Below are positions 8,546 through 16,977 of a stretch of 64,000 nt of DNA, in pieces (within the stretch, counting starts at the first letter, position 1; each line of letters starts with the position of its first letter). Below the pieces are notes generated by a model. That model made no database searches, was not told the origin of the DNA, and saw only the letters and a list, made by a program, of their open reading frames with translations. The position numbers and the translations under genes are program-made. The DNA comes from Paenibacillus sp. PastM-3 (GTDB taxonomy: Bacteria > Bacillota > Bacilli > Paenibacillales > Paenibacillaceae), in contig NZ_JARXXP010000013.1 in NCBI RefSeq assembly GCF_029893965.1, forward strand, positions 1 to 64,000, written 5' to 3'.

Positions 8546-8579
8546 GTAAAAGACCCCTGGCTGCTTAACTGGCCAGGGG
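8546..8579 (-). terminator. Terminator of the citrate synthase gene
   Basis: CCCCTGG (8554-8560) pairs with CCAGGGG (8573-8579) around a 12-nt loop; on the minus strand TCTTTTACTG follows the stem. It lies 28 nt past the citrate synthase stop. Confidence 0.85.
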
Positions 8580-8607
8580 TTTCGTATGATTGTGAAAATC
8601 TGCTCCG

Positions 8608-9720
8608 TTATACAGTCTCAGCTTCTGTCTCCGGCATAGGACCTGTATAAACCGACTGCGGGCGGAAAATACGGTTGTTCTCCGCCTGCTCCAGAATATG
8701 AGAGGTCCAGCCGACAATTCTTCCGGCCGTGAAGGTCGGTGTAAAAATGTCCGGGTCCAGCTGCAGCGCCTTGAGAATAGCTGCAGCATAAAATTCAACA
8801 TTTGTGAACAGCCGGCGGCCGGGCTTGTATTCCTCCAGCAGCCTGATGGCCGTGTGCTCCACATGAATCGCAAGATCAAAGGAAGGATCCTTGCCGATCA
8901 TGGCTTCCGTGGCAATCATCAGCGCTTCTGCACGCGGGTCCTTCGTCTTGTAGATCCGGTGGCCGAAGCCCATGATTTTACCGCGGTTCTCCAGAACCCC
9001 GCGGATCCACGGCTCAGCACGGTCCATCGTGCCGATCTCCTCCAGCATGGCGATAACCTCTGATGGCGCACCCCCGTGCAGCGGGCCTTTCATCGCCCCG
9101 ATGGCACCGCAGACCGCTGCACATATATCTGATTCTGTCGACAGGACAACCCTTGAAGCAAAGGTGGAAGCATTCATGCCATGCTCCATACACAGGATCT
9201 GATAGGCGCTTAGCGCCTGTACATGCGCTTCTTCGGGAATGCTTCCGGTCAGCATGTACAGGTAATTCGCAGCATGCCCCAGCTCTGCCAGCGGCTCAAC
9301 TTCAGGCAGATTGTTAACCTTGCGGTACCTGTAGGCAATGATCGTCGGCAGAACCGATGTCAGCCGTATCGCCTGCTTCAGGGTTGGCGGCCACGTCGCG
9401 TTGTCTTTGTCGCCTAAGGCTGCTACCGCACTCTGCAGGACAAGCATCATCGGGATCGTAGGCGGCAGCAGATCAATCATTTGCTTCAAATAGTCCGGAA
9501 TCGTCCGCGCTGCCGCCATCTCCTGCTTGAGCTGTGCCAGCTCATCCGCTCCCGGCAGACGGCGGTTCCAGAGCAGGTACGCAACCTCCTCATAGCTCTT
9601 GCTTACGGCAAGCTCCTTCGCCCAATATCCGCGGTAGACCAGATAGCCCTTCTCGCCATCCACCAGTCCGATATCTGTTTCTCCTGCAACTACGCCTTCC
9701 AATCCGGTTACCTTTGCCAT
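8608..9720 (-). CDS. citA: Citrate synthase, CitA type
   Basis: 370 residues from the ATG at 9720, which has AAAGGAG 9 nt upstream; the open frame extends 14 codons further without a ribosome site. It condenses acetyl-CoA and oxaloacetate to citrate. Active-site histidines are in MEHGMNAST (about 185) and MGFGHRIYK (about 250). The third catalytic position, an Asp in most citrate synthases (NVDFYSG), is Glu here (NVEFYAA). As I recall, Bacillus subtilis CitA has the same substitution, and the ends TPTFTAGRIVGW and LEQAENNRIFRP also fit CitA rather than CitZ. Methylcitrate synthase activity cannot be excluded. Unlike B. subtilis, no LysR-type CitR lies next to it. Confidence 0.92.
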   Translation of the reverse strand: MAKVTGLEGVVAGETDIGLVDGEKGYLVYRGYWAKELAVSKSYEEVAYLLWNRRLPGADELAQLKQEMAAARTIPDYLKQMIDLLPPTIPMMLVLQSAVAALGDKDNATWPPTLKQAIRLTSVLPTIIAYRYRKVNNLPEVEPLAELGHAANYLYMLTGSIPEEAHVQALSAYQILCMEHGMNASTFASRVVLSTESDICAAVCGAIGAMKGPLHGGAPSEVIAMLEEIGTMDRAEPWIRGVLENRGKIMGFGHRIYKTKDPRAEALMIATEAMIGKDPSFDLAIHVEHTAIRLLEEYKPGRRLFTNVEFYAAAILKALQLDPDIFTPTFTAGRIVGWTSHILEQAENNRIFRPQSVYTGPMPETEAETV

Positions 9721-9849
9721 TGTTACATACTCCTTTTCCGTTCGCACTAAAGTTAACATCATATAAGGAGTATATGCCGGATTTGAGATATTGCATATTT
9801 ATTGTTTTTTATGAATACATAAATATTTTTTATCAGCAAACCAAACAGC

Positions 9850-10686
9850 CTACTTCATCAGCAGCTGCAGCTTGGATTCTGTACCGGATTCTGCGGCCGG
9901 AGTGTAAATGCTGCAGCGTAAATCGGCAGTGCCGTGTACCTGCAGCGAGGTGAGGTGGAAGAGCATTTTTCCCGCTTTGGCATGGCGGAATTCCAGGACT
10001 ACATCCGGCGCACTGCTGACCCTGCTCTCCTCCCACAGCTCCTGAAAACGGGGATGCATCCCCTTCATCTCCGCGATGAAATCATCATACCAGCAGTCTT
10101 CAACATACTGTCCGTAATAGGCCCTGAAAATAGATAGATACCCCCGCACAAACTGTTCCCAGTTCACAGCCAGCCGCTGGAATTCCTTGCGGACGAACAA
10201 GAGGGAGATCATATTCCGCCCCTCTGCCGGGAGCTGCGCAAAATCCAGAAATACATGGGCAGCCGCTTTGTTCCAGCCCACGATATTACAGTGACGGTCT
10301 GAAATAATGGTCGGACAGGTCGTAAGCTCCTGCAGTATTTTTTGCAGGGAGGGGCTGATTACGGTAACCTCCTCCTGCTGATAGGCCGCCGGGCCGGGGC
10401 CATTGTCCAGTGCCAGAGCAAACAGATAATTCCGCTCATCCTTGGTCAGCCTCAGCGCTGTGGCAATGCATTCAAGCACCGAGGGCGACACCTTGATGTC
10501 CCGACCTTGCTCAAGCCATGTGTACCATGTACTGCTTACCCCTGCAAGCTGTGCTACCTCCTCACGTCTCAGACCGGGAGTCCGTCTGCGCGTCCCTTCC
10601 GGCAGCCCGACGGAAGCCGGCGTAAGCGAGGCCCTGCGTGATTTGAGAAACCCCGACAATGCCTGCAATCTAGTCTCATTAGACAT
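9850..10686 (-). CDS. XRE-family regulator with MmyB-like ligand-binding domain
   Basis: 278 residues. An N-terminal helix-turn-helix (about 8-85, with RRTPGLRREEVAQLAGVSSTW and LEQGRDIKVSPSVLECIATAL) is followed by a C-terminal domain (about 105-270) of the MmyB/PAS-like kind (IVGWNKAAAHVF, then EFRHAKAGKMLFHL). Such proteins are usually ligand-responsive repressors or activators of a neighbouring gene. It is divergent from a FabF-like gene, with a palindrome in the 147-bp gap, so fatty-acid-related control is plausible but inferred. Confidence 0.9.
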   Translation of the reverse strand: MSNETRLQALSGFLKSRRASLTPASVGLPEGTRRRTPGLRREEVAQLAGVSSTWYTWLEQGRDIKVSPSVLECIATALRLTKDERNYLFALALDNGPGPAAYQQEEVTVISPSLQKILQELTTCPTIISDRHCNIVGWNKAAAHVFLDFAQLPAEGRNMISLLFVRKEFQRLAVNWEQFVRGYLSIFRAYYGQYVEDCWYDDFIAEMKGMHPRFQELWEESRVSSAPDVVLEFRHAKAGKMLFHLTSLQVHGTADLRCSIYTPAAESGTESKLQLLMK

Positions 10687-10720
10687 ATTGTGTACCCGCC
10701 TTATCCGGATTCGATATTAC

Positions 10721-10741
10721 ACTAGTAGTAATTATACTAGT
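10721..10741. promoter_or_regulatory. Palindromic operator candidate
   Basis: ACTAGTA (10721-10727) and TACTAGT (10735-10741) form an inverted repeat with a 7-bp spacer, in the divergent gap between the XRE regulator and the FabF-like gene, 34 bp from the regulator start. A likely binding site for that regulator. Confidence 0.5.
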
Positions 10742-10833
10742 ATAAACCACAACTTGTAATAGGATAAGTAAAGTGGAAAAATACTGTTTGTACCCTTTGG
10801 GAGAATAAACAGCCTGTTCATAGGAGGATTTAT

Positions 10834-12069
10834 ATGGAACGTGTAGTTATCACCGGCATGGGAGTCATTTCACCGCTTGGCAATTCTGTAGAGCAATTCT
10901 GGAGACGTCTGAGCGCCGGAGAATCTGGTGTTTCGCCCATTACTTCATTTGATACAGCCCGCTATAAAAGCAAGATCGCCGGACAGGTCAGGGACTTCGA
11001 TCCGGAGGGCCGGTTCGGCCGTAAGGAAGCCCGCCGGATGGACCGGTTCACCCAGTTTGCACTGGCTGCCGCCGAGGATGCCTGGGCCGATTCCGGGCTG
11101 CAGCTGGAGCAGATGGACCGGGAGCGGCTCGGTGTTTATGTCGGTTCAGGCGTCGGCGGCATTCACACCCTAATGGAGCAGGCTGAGCTGCTCAGGACCC
11201 GCGGGCCGGAAAGAGTCAGCCCGACACTCATCCCCATGCTGATCTCCAATATGGCCGCAGCTGCAATCAGTATACGGTTCGGCGCACTTGGCCCTGCCCT
11301 CTCGCCTGTTACCGCCTGCTCAATCGGCAACACCGCCATCGGTGAGGCTTTCCGGCTGATCCGTTACGGCGGTGCCGATTGCATAATTGCCGGCGGTGCG
11401 GAAGCTGCCGTTACTGAAATCTCGCTGGCCAGCTTCGGTAATGCCACTTCGCTCTCTACGCGTAATGAAGAACCGGAGAAGGCCAGCCGTCCGTTCGACG
11501 GCAGCCGGGACGGCTTCGTGATCGGCGAAGGCGGTGCCATCCTCATTCTGGAGTCACTGACCCATGCGCTGCGCCGGAGCGCAACTATTTATGCCGAAGT
11601 TACCGGCTACGGGGCCAGCTCGGATGCTTATCATATGGTTGCGACCCACCCTGAGGGTACAGGTGCTTATCTGGCTATGAAGCTGGCTTTGGGTGAAGCA
11701 GGAATTCAGCCTGAAGAAGTGGACCTGATCAGCGCTCATGCCACCAGCACCCTGATTGGCGACCGTTCGGAAACAGCAGCGATCAAGAAGCTGTTCGGGA
11801 AAGCGGCATACCGCATTCCGGTCACAGCCAATAAATCAATGACCGGTCACGCACTGGGGGCGGCCGGCGGCCTGGAGGCGGTCGCTCTGATCAAGAGTAT
11901 TGAACAGGGTTTAATACCGCCTACAATCAACCAGGAGACGCCAGATGAAGTCTGCGATCTGGATTATGTGCCGAATACCGCCCGGAAGGCAGAGCTGGAT
12001 ATCGGCATATCCAATTCGTTCGGCTTCGGCGGGCACAACGCCGTAATCGTGCTCCGGAAGTACCGGTAA
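10834..12069 (+). CDS. fabF: Beta-ketoacyl-ACP synthase II (FabF-like)
   Basis: 411 residues, normal FabF length. It catalyses the condensing step of fatty-acid chain elongation. The catalytic Cys is in VTACSIGNTAIG (about 164), the two active-site His are in ISAHATST (about 304) and NKSMTGHALGAAG (about 340, with its Lys), and the ending SNSFGFGGHNAVIV is standard. Two motifs are less usual: TACSIG and SAHATST instead of TACATG and NAHGTST. It stands alone, without acpP or fabD/fabG neighbours, and is divergent from an XRE regulator, so it is probably a second condensing enzyme used under particular conditions. ATG has an AGGAGGA site. Confidence 0.9.
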   Translation: MERVVITGMGVISPLGNSVEQFWRRLSAGESGVSPITSFDTARYKSKIAGQVRDFDPEGRFGRKEARRMDRFTQFALAAAEDAWADSGLQLEQMDRERLGVYVGSGVGGIHTLMEQAELLRTRGPERVSPTLIPMLISNMAAAAISIRFGALGPALSPVTACSIGNTAIGEAFRLIRYGGADCIIAGGAEAAVTEISLASFGNATSLSTRNEEPEKASRPFDGSRDGFVIGEGGAILILESLTHALRRSATIYAEVTGYGASSDAYHMVATHPEGTGAYLAMKLALGEAGIQPEEVDLISAHATSTLIGDRSETAAIKKLFGKAAYRIPVTANKSMTGHALGAAGGLEAVALIKSIEQGLIPPTINQETPDEVCDLDYVPNTARKAELDIGISNSFGFGGHNAVIVLRKYR

Positions 12070-12100
12070 TTCTTATCACCTCCACATCCTCAGCACAGCA

Positions 12101-12139
12101 GCAGCCCGCTCAGCGCATTGAATACGCTAAGCGGGCTGC
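12101..12139 (+). terminator. Hairpin between convergent genes
   Basis: GCAGCCCGCT (12101-12110) pairs with AGCGGGCTGC (12130-12139). No T-run follows on either strand, so termination may be weak. Confidence 0.45.
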
Positions 12140-12166
12140 CCGTTGTCTAATCAGCATTTCGCTATG

Positions 12167-13600
12167 TTATTTCGTGCTTCCTTCAGATACATGACTTCCC
12201 CAAACTGCAGTTCCGTCTCCGGACAACGCGGTAAAGGTCATCACATTCCCGTTCACCGCTTCGTTCCATTCCCGTAAGAATACACCTTTGTATTCTACGC
12301 CTTCTACTGTAATCTTAGCGGTATGCTCGCCTTCCAAGCTCCATGTACCGGTTACCGCCCCAGTTATCTTGCCGTCCGCGGTCAGCTCAATCATCTCAGA
12401 TTCGACTGTCTCTGCGCTGATACCCCTACCGTGATTAATATATTTGTACTCTCCGGTAATATCCTTTGCCTTGTAACTGCCGATGGCCTCCCCGCCGTAA
12501 CGGTGCGGTGCGACTACAGGCCAGCCGTCCTCATTCATGAACATCTGATGTACACGCACCTCATGCTCTTCACCGCGGTATGGGAAGCGTGTATGGAATA
12601 TCAGGAAATACCGGCCGCTTTTCTCATCGTAATAAGCTGAATTATGTCCAGGAGATACATAACCCTCCCCCGTGGCTTCCGGCTCGGATGCACTGTTCAG
12701 AAATTCGAAATTCCCCATCAGCTTGACGCCGTAAGGTGCATATACGGGATCATCGAACAGCTTGTCAGGGTTTCCGACAGCATCCAGCATCGCTTTGCCT
12801 TCAGAGTCCTCAAACGGGCCATCCGGATTCTTGGAACGGGCAACACGGATATTATATCCCCCGTCCGCATCAAGCCCGCCGTAAGAGAGGAACAGATAGT
12901 AGTAATCGGTCTCAGGACTATACAGCATATAAGGGCCTTCAATCCGCGCATGATTGGCTCCAAGCAGTTTTTTGCCGTAGCCCTGGTCCGGGAGCGGGAA
13001 GCCGCTCGCCGGATCAAGCTCCAGGATAAAAATACCGCCGGAATAAGAACCGTATACCATCCATAGCTTGCCGTCCTTATCAAAAAAGACATCCGGGTCA
13101 ACAACATTCGGCTTCTGGGTGGCATCATAAACTTCACCGTCATCGCCGATCCCGGCCATACCGGATTTCAGGATAATTCCCAGATCCTTATATGGCCCTT
13201 CAATCTTATCCGAAACAGCGATCCCCATCGCCGACAGCGGTGAATCCCCGCGGCAGGCATCATAATACATGTAAAACTTGCCGTCAGCGAGCTGAATGAC
13301 ATCCGGCGCCCAGAGCGTGTCCGACTGTGCCCAGCTGAAGGTCTCGCTAAGCTCCTCAGTCACATTGGGAATGAGCACATTCCCGTCCTCCACCACGGAA
13401 GAGATCTGTTCCCAGGCCATCAGATCCTTGGATTTGGCTGAAGCCAGATGGGAGCCAAAGACATAATAGGTCCCGTCTACTTTGATAACGGATGGGTCAT
13501 GGACAGAGACATTTTCAAACTTGGGCACGCTGTCGCCGTTTCCGCCGCAGCCTGATAATACGGTTAACATTAATAATGTGGTTACAGCACGTTTTTTCAT
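12167..13600 (-). CDS. GH43 arabinan endo-1,5-alpha-L-arabinosidase, lipoprotein
   Basis: 477 residues. A lipoprotein signal peptide (lipobox LSGC, Cys 18) anchors it outside the membrane. A five-blade beta-propeller domain follows with the GH43 catalytic residues: Asp 35 in VSVHDPSV, Asp 168 in NVVDPDVFF and Glu 221 in ARIEGPYML. The last about 110 residues form a separate beta domain, as in Abn2-type arabinanases of Bacillus. It should cut the arabinan side chains of pectin. No transporter or arabinose genes lie next to it. The ATG at 13600 has AGGAGGTA upstream and a clear promoter. Confidence 0.9.
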   Translation of the reverse strand: MKKRAVTTLLMLTVLSGCGGNGDSVPKFENVSVHDPSVIKVDGTYYVFGSHLASAKSKDLMAWEQISSVVEDGNVLIPNVTEELSETFSWAQSDTLWAPDVIQLADGKFYMYYDACRGDSPLSAMGIAVSDKIEGPYKDLGIILKSGMAGIGDDGEVYDATQKPNVVDPDVFFDKDGKLWMVYGSYSGGIFILELDPASGFPLPDQGYGKKLLGANHARIEGPYMLYSPETDYYYLFLSYGGLDADGGYNIRVARSKNPDGPFEDSEGKAMLDAVGNPDKLFDDPVYAPYGVKLMGNFEFLNSASEPEATGEGYVSPGHNSAYYDEKSGRYFLIFHTRFPYRGEEHEVRVHQMFMNEDGWPVVAPHRYGGEAIGSYKAKDITGEYKYINHGRGISAETVESEMIELTADGKITGAVTGTWSLEGEHTAKITVEGVEYKGVFLREWNEAVNGNVMTFTALSGDGTAVWGSHVSEGSTK

Positions 13601-13627
13601 GACTATACCTCCTATGTATACCCTTAC

Positions 13628-13656
13628 ATTTTGCTGCGGAAAGCTAAAATAGTCAA
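13628..13656 (-). promoter_or_regulatory. SigA-type promoter of the arabinanase gene
   Basis: Minus strand TTGACT (13656-13651), 17-nt spacer, CAAAAT (13633-13628), with a long AT-rich stretch upstream that could serve as an UP element. Confidence 0.5.
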
Positions 13657-13743
13657 TAGTTTTATTTAAATATATAAATACTATTTCATAATTATATAAA
13701 ATAAATTCAATTCAGCGTTGTTCAGTGGTCAATAACAGGACAC

Positions 13744-13776
13744 AAAAAAGCGCCAAGCCGCAAAACGGCCTGACGC
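13744..13776 (-). terminator. Terminator of the oppD-like gene
   Basis: Minus-strand stem GCGTCAGGCCG / CGGCTTGGCGC, 11 pairs with two G-U, TTTTG loop, followed by TTTTTT. It lies 46 nt past the oppD stop. Confidence 0.92.
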
Positions 13777-13821
13777 TAATCTTACCAGTATGCAGCTCCA
13801 GCGCGTAATTAATACTCCGTA

Positions 13822-14880
13822 CTACCCTTCAACCAGAACCGGCTGCGGATACGCATTAGGCAATACACGCTGTCTCTTCTTCACAACCGCAGGAGGCTCG
13901 ACAGCCGGAGCCATCGGATGCATCAGCCAGGACTTCACCAGATGAGAGTCCGAAACCTTGTACATCGGAGGTTCCTTCTCCATATCAATCGCCATGGCAT
14001 ATGTGCTGCGCAGGGCAAAGGCATCGCCCTTAGGCGGCTTGATCAGATCTGGAGGCGTTCCCGGAATAGCTGTCAGCATGGAGCCCTTGCTGTCAAGGCT
14101 TGGCATGGAAGCAAGCAGACCCCAGGTATACGGATGTCTAGGATCATAGAAGATTTCTTCCGCTGTTCCCATTTCCACAATCTGTCCGGCATACATAACC
14201 GCAACGCGGTCAGCCATTCTGGCTACAACACCGAGGTCATGGGTAATGAAGATAATCGCAGTATCAATCTTCTTCTGCAGATCCTTCATCAGATCCAGAA
14301 TCTGGGCCTGAATGGTTACGTCAAGCGCTGTTGTCGGCTCATCGGCAATCAGCAGCTTAGGATTGGCCGCAAGCGCCATGGCGATTACGACACGCTGACG
14401 CATACCGCCGGAGAACTCATGCGGGTACTGCTGGAAGCGGCGTTCCGGGGAAGGAATACCCACCAGGCCCAGCAGCTCGACAGCACGCTTGTAAGCGGCG
14501 TCCTTGCTGATCTTCTCGTGTTTGAACAATACCTCGGTAATCTGCTTTCCGACCTTCATCATCGGATTCAGGGAAGTCATCGGATCCTGAAAGATCATGC
14601 CGATCTCCTTACCGCGGATTTTTTGCATCTGCTTTTCGGTCTTATGAATCAGGTCTTGCCCGTCGAACAAAATCTGTCCGCGCTTGTATTGTCCCTGCGG
14701 CTGCGGTACAAGCTTCATAACCGCCTGGGAGGTTACACTCTTACCGGAACCGGATTCGCCGACAATCGCCAGTGTTTCACCTTTATTCACATGAAAGTTA
14801 ACACCACGGATTGCTTGTACTTCTCCGCCGCGTGTCTTGAATGAAATTGCTAGGTCTTTTACCTCTAAAAGGCGCTCCAT
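13822..14880 (-). CDS. oppD: Oligopeptide/dipeptide ABC transporter ATP-binding protein (OppD type)
   Basis: 352 residues. Walker A GESGSGKS (41-48), signature FSGGMRQRV (about 155), Walker B LLIADEPTTALD (about 173-184) and the C-terminal oligopeptide-type extension (HPYTWGLLASMPSLD near 258) place it in the OppD/DppD group that powers peptide uptake. Unusually there is no OppF, permease or binding protein nearby: the gene has its own promoter and terminator. It may supply a transporter encoded elsewhere, as known for shared ATPases. Confidence 0.92.
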   Translation of the reverse strand: MERLLEVKDLAISFKTRGGEVQAIRGVNFHVNKGETLAIVGESGSGKSVTSQAVMKLVPQPQGQYKRGQILFDGQDLIHKTEKQMQKIRGKEIGMIFQDPMTSLNPMMKVGKQITEVLFKHEKISKDAAYKRAVELLGLVGIPSPERRFQQYPHEFSGGMRQRVVIAMALAANPKLLIADEPTTALDVTIQAQILDLMKDLQKKIDTAIIFITHDLGVVARMADRVAVMYAGQIVEMGTAEEIFYDPRHPYTWGLLASMPSLDSKGSMLTAIPGTPPDLIKPPKGDAFALRSTYAMAIDMEKEPPMYKVSDSHLVKSWLMHPMAPAVEPPAVVKKRQRVLPNAYPQPVLVEG

Positions 14881-14950
14881 CCTGTCACCCTCTCTGCTCT
14901 TTTCAAAAGTACGAAATAGTTCTCATTATATAGAATAGGCAATAAGTAAT

Positions 14951-14980
14951 ATTTTATCTAGCATTATGCCTCTTAGTCAA
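14951..14980 (-). promoter_or_regulatory. SigA-type promoter of the oppD-like gene
   Basis: Minus strand TTGACT (14980-14975), 18-nt spacer, TAAAAT (14956-14951), about 70 bp upstream of the start codon. Confidence 0.6.
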
Positions 14981-15017
14981 GTGCTTTTCAGAAAATGAAT
15001 CATACAATACATGTCAG

Positions 15018-15557
15018 CTATGTTCTTTGATGACGTCCTCTGCTCTTCAGCAAACCCCAGACAACCGGAGGCGTCAACAAAAACAGCAGCAGCAACGCCC
15101 ATCCAATGTCGTGCAGACCAACGATCTTTTCCGAAAGAAGCCGATAAAAGGCATACAGCGAATATGGCAAAGCAATGAACAGCGCCGTTACAACTCCCGG
15201 TGTATACAGCTTCAAGTAAATACTCTGTCCAAAATGAGTAAAAACATGCAGCAAAAACAGGGCGGTCACAGCTAAATACAGCGTATAAAAGGAAAAGAAC
15301 ACCGCAGCTGCGGTAACTGAAACGATCAGGAAATATACAAACAGTACATCCAGCGCAAAATTTCTGGTTGTCATTTGTATAGAGGAGATGTACATTTTGC
15401 GCATCCGCGGGGGAATAGCGGCTTCCACTCTGTTTCCGTAAGTATTACCCCAGCTCTCCACGGTTAAAATTTCTTCAAAATCATGAAACATGAAGCAAAC
15501 AGGCAGCAGCCATAATAGACTTATCGTGTCTATGTGTTGATTAAGCCAATCCAGCAT
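15018..15557 (-). CDS. HXXEE-domain membrane protein
   Basis: 179 residues from the ATG at 15557, which has GGGGGAGG 10 nt upstream; the open frame starts 16 codons earlier without a site. Several membrane helices are visible. The sequence FMFHDFEEILTVE near residues 23-35 carries the His-x-x-Glu-Glu motif that names the HXXEE family, and a second His pair lies in VFTHFGQSIY. The family is a membrane protein of unknown activity; the conserved His/Glu residues suggest metal binding. Confidence 0.82.
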   Translation of the reverse strand: MLDWLNQHIDTISLLWLLPVCFMFHDFEEILTVESWGNTYGNRVEAAIPPRMRKMYISSIQMTTRNFALDVLFVYFLIVSVTAAAVFFSFYTLYLAVTALFLLHVFTHFGQSIYLKLYTPGVVTALFIALPYSLYAFYRLLSEKIVGLHDIGWALLLLFLLTPPVVWGLLKSRGRHQRT

Positions 15558-15711
15558 TTTAACCAGTCCTCCCCCACATGAATACGGACATTTTTGCGGG
15601 TTCACTGTTGTACAAGCTGACTCATCAGGCCGTATACTGGCTATTATAGCGCTTTGTTTTATGTCTTACTGAGTTATATTTCACAGCTTCCCGGAAAGGA
15701 ATGATTCCAAG

Positions 15712-16902
15712 GTGATCATCAAGCCAAGAACAAGGGGCTTTATATGTACAACCGCCCATCCCGCAGGCTGCGCACGGCAGGTTCAGAAGCAGATCGGATA
15801 TATCCGTACCCGTCCGGCAATAAAGGGCCCCCGCAATGTACTGGTAATTGGAGCCTCAACCGGCTACGGGCTCGCATCCAGAATCACGGCTGCCTTTGGT
15901 GCGGGAGCTGCAACTGTCGGCGTCTACCGCCCAAGTACAGCCACTGAGACTCGAACTGCATCGGCAGGCTGGTATAACTCGGCTGCCTTTGAACAGGCGG
16001 CTCTTGAGGCAGGCCTGCGCTCCTACAGTGTATGCGGAGATGCCTTCACCCGGGAGACCAAGGAGCGTACCGCAGATCTTATCCGGCGTGAGCTCGGACA
16101 GGTCGATCTGGTTATTTACAGCGTAGCTACCGGCCGGAGGACAGACCCTGTAACCGGGCAGGTTTACAATTCTGTGCTGAAGCCCATCGGTGAACCCTAT
16201 ACCAACAAAACGGTCAATTTCCATACCGGGGAAGTCACGCAGGTCACTGTAGACCCGGCCTCTGAACCGGAAATGGAGGATACTGTTCATGTTATGGGCG
16301 GTGAAGACTGGCAGCTGTGGATTGACAGCCTGAAAGCAGCCGAGGTTCTGGCTGACGATGCCGTAACGCTGGCGTTCTCCTATATCGGTCCGGAGCTTAC
16401 CCAGGAGATCTACCGCAAGGGCACCATAGGCCGGGCTAAAGACCACCTGGAGGCGACCGCCCGGCTGCTGGACAGCCAGCTTGCCCCCGGCGGCGGACGG
16501 GCTTATGTGGCAGTCAGCAAAGGCCTGGTTACGCAGTCCAGCTCAGCCTTGCCGGTAGTCCCGCTCTACATCTCGCTCCTGTACAAGATCATGAAGGAAC
16601 ACGGCACACACGAAGGCTGCATCGAGCAGGCCTACCGGCTGTTCAATGAACGCTTATATGCTGCCGGAGGCATTCCAGTTGATGAGGCGGGGCGTATCCG
16701 GATCGACGACTGGGAGCTGGAGCCTTCCGTACAGGCGGAAGTTGACCGGCTTTGGCCGCTGCTGACTACGGAGACCATGGATGAGCTGTCCGATCTGCGC
16801 AGCTACCGTGAGGAGTTCTTCCAGCTGTTCGGCTTTGAGACTGCCGGAATTGATTATGAGGCGGATACAGACCCTGTTGTCATTGTTCCGAACCAGTTTT
16901 AA
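15712..16902 (+). CDS. fabV: Trans-2-enoyl-ACP/CoA reductase FabV
   Basis: 396 residues, close to the usual 398. It carries out the last reduction of fatty-acid elongation with NADH. Motifs: VIGASTGYGLASRI (about 45-58) for cofactor binding and the Y-x8-K active-site motif, Tyr 234 to Lys 243 in YRKGTIGRAK, which has a longer spacing than FabI and is characteristic of FabV. FabV enzymes are known to resist triclosan. The start is a GTG at 15712 with AAAGGAA about 12 nt upstream. The gene stands alone. Confidence 0.95.
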   Translation: MIIKPRTRGFICTTAHPAGCARQVQKQIGYIRTRPAIKGPRNVLVIGASTGYGLASRITAAFGAGAATVGVYRPSTATETRTASAGWYNSAAFEQAALEAGLRSYSVCGDAFTRETKERTADLIRRELGQVDLVIYSVATGRRTDPVTGQVYNSVLKPIGEPYTNKTVNFHTGEVTQVTVDPASEPEMEDTVHVMGGEDWQLWIDSLKAAEVLADDAVTLAFSYIGPELTQEIYRKGTIGRAKDHLEATARLLDSQLAPGGGRAYVAVSKGLVTQSSSALPVVPLYISLLYKIMKEHGTHEGCIEQAYRLFNERLYAAGGIPVDEAGRIRIDDWELEPSVQAEVDRLWPLLTTETMDELSDLRSYREEFFQLFGFETAGIDYEADTDPVVIVPNQF

Positions 16903-16934
16903 GCTGTCAGTCAGGCAGATCTAGTTATCCACAC

Positions 16935-16973
16935 AAGAAGGCCGGGTTCCGCGGATGGCGGCCCGGCCTTCTT
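16935..16973 (+). terminator. Terminator between convergent genes
   Basis: AAGAAGGCCGGG (16935-16946) pairs with CCCGGCCTTCTT (16962-16973), 12 perfect pairs. It sits between fabV and the convergent kinase gene, whose stop codon is 5 bp away, so it may serve both. Confidence 0.7.
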
Positions 16974-16977
16974 GCGC

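Noticed and set aside
8462-8650. 62-codon frame after a perfect AAAGGAGGT
   Set aside because: The TTG start is 14 nt from the site and the frame runs through the citrate synthase terminator into the gene on the other strand.
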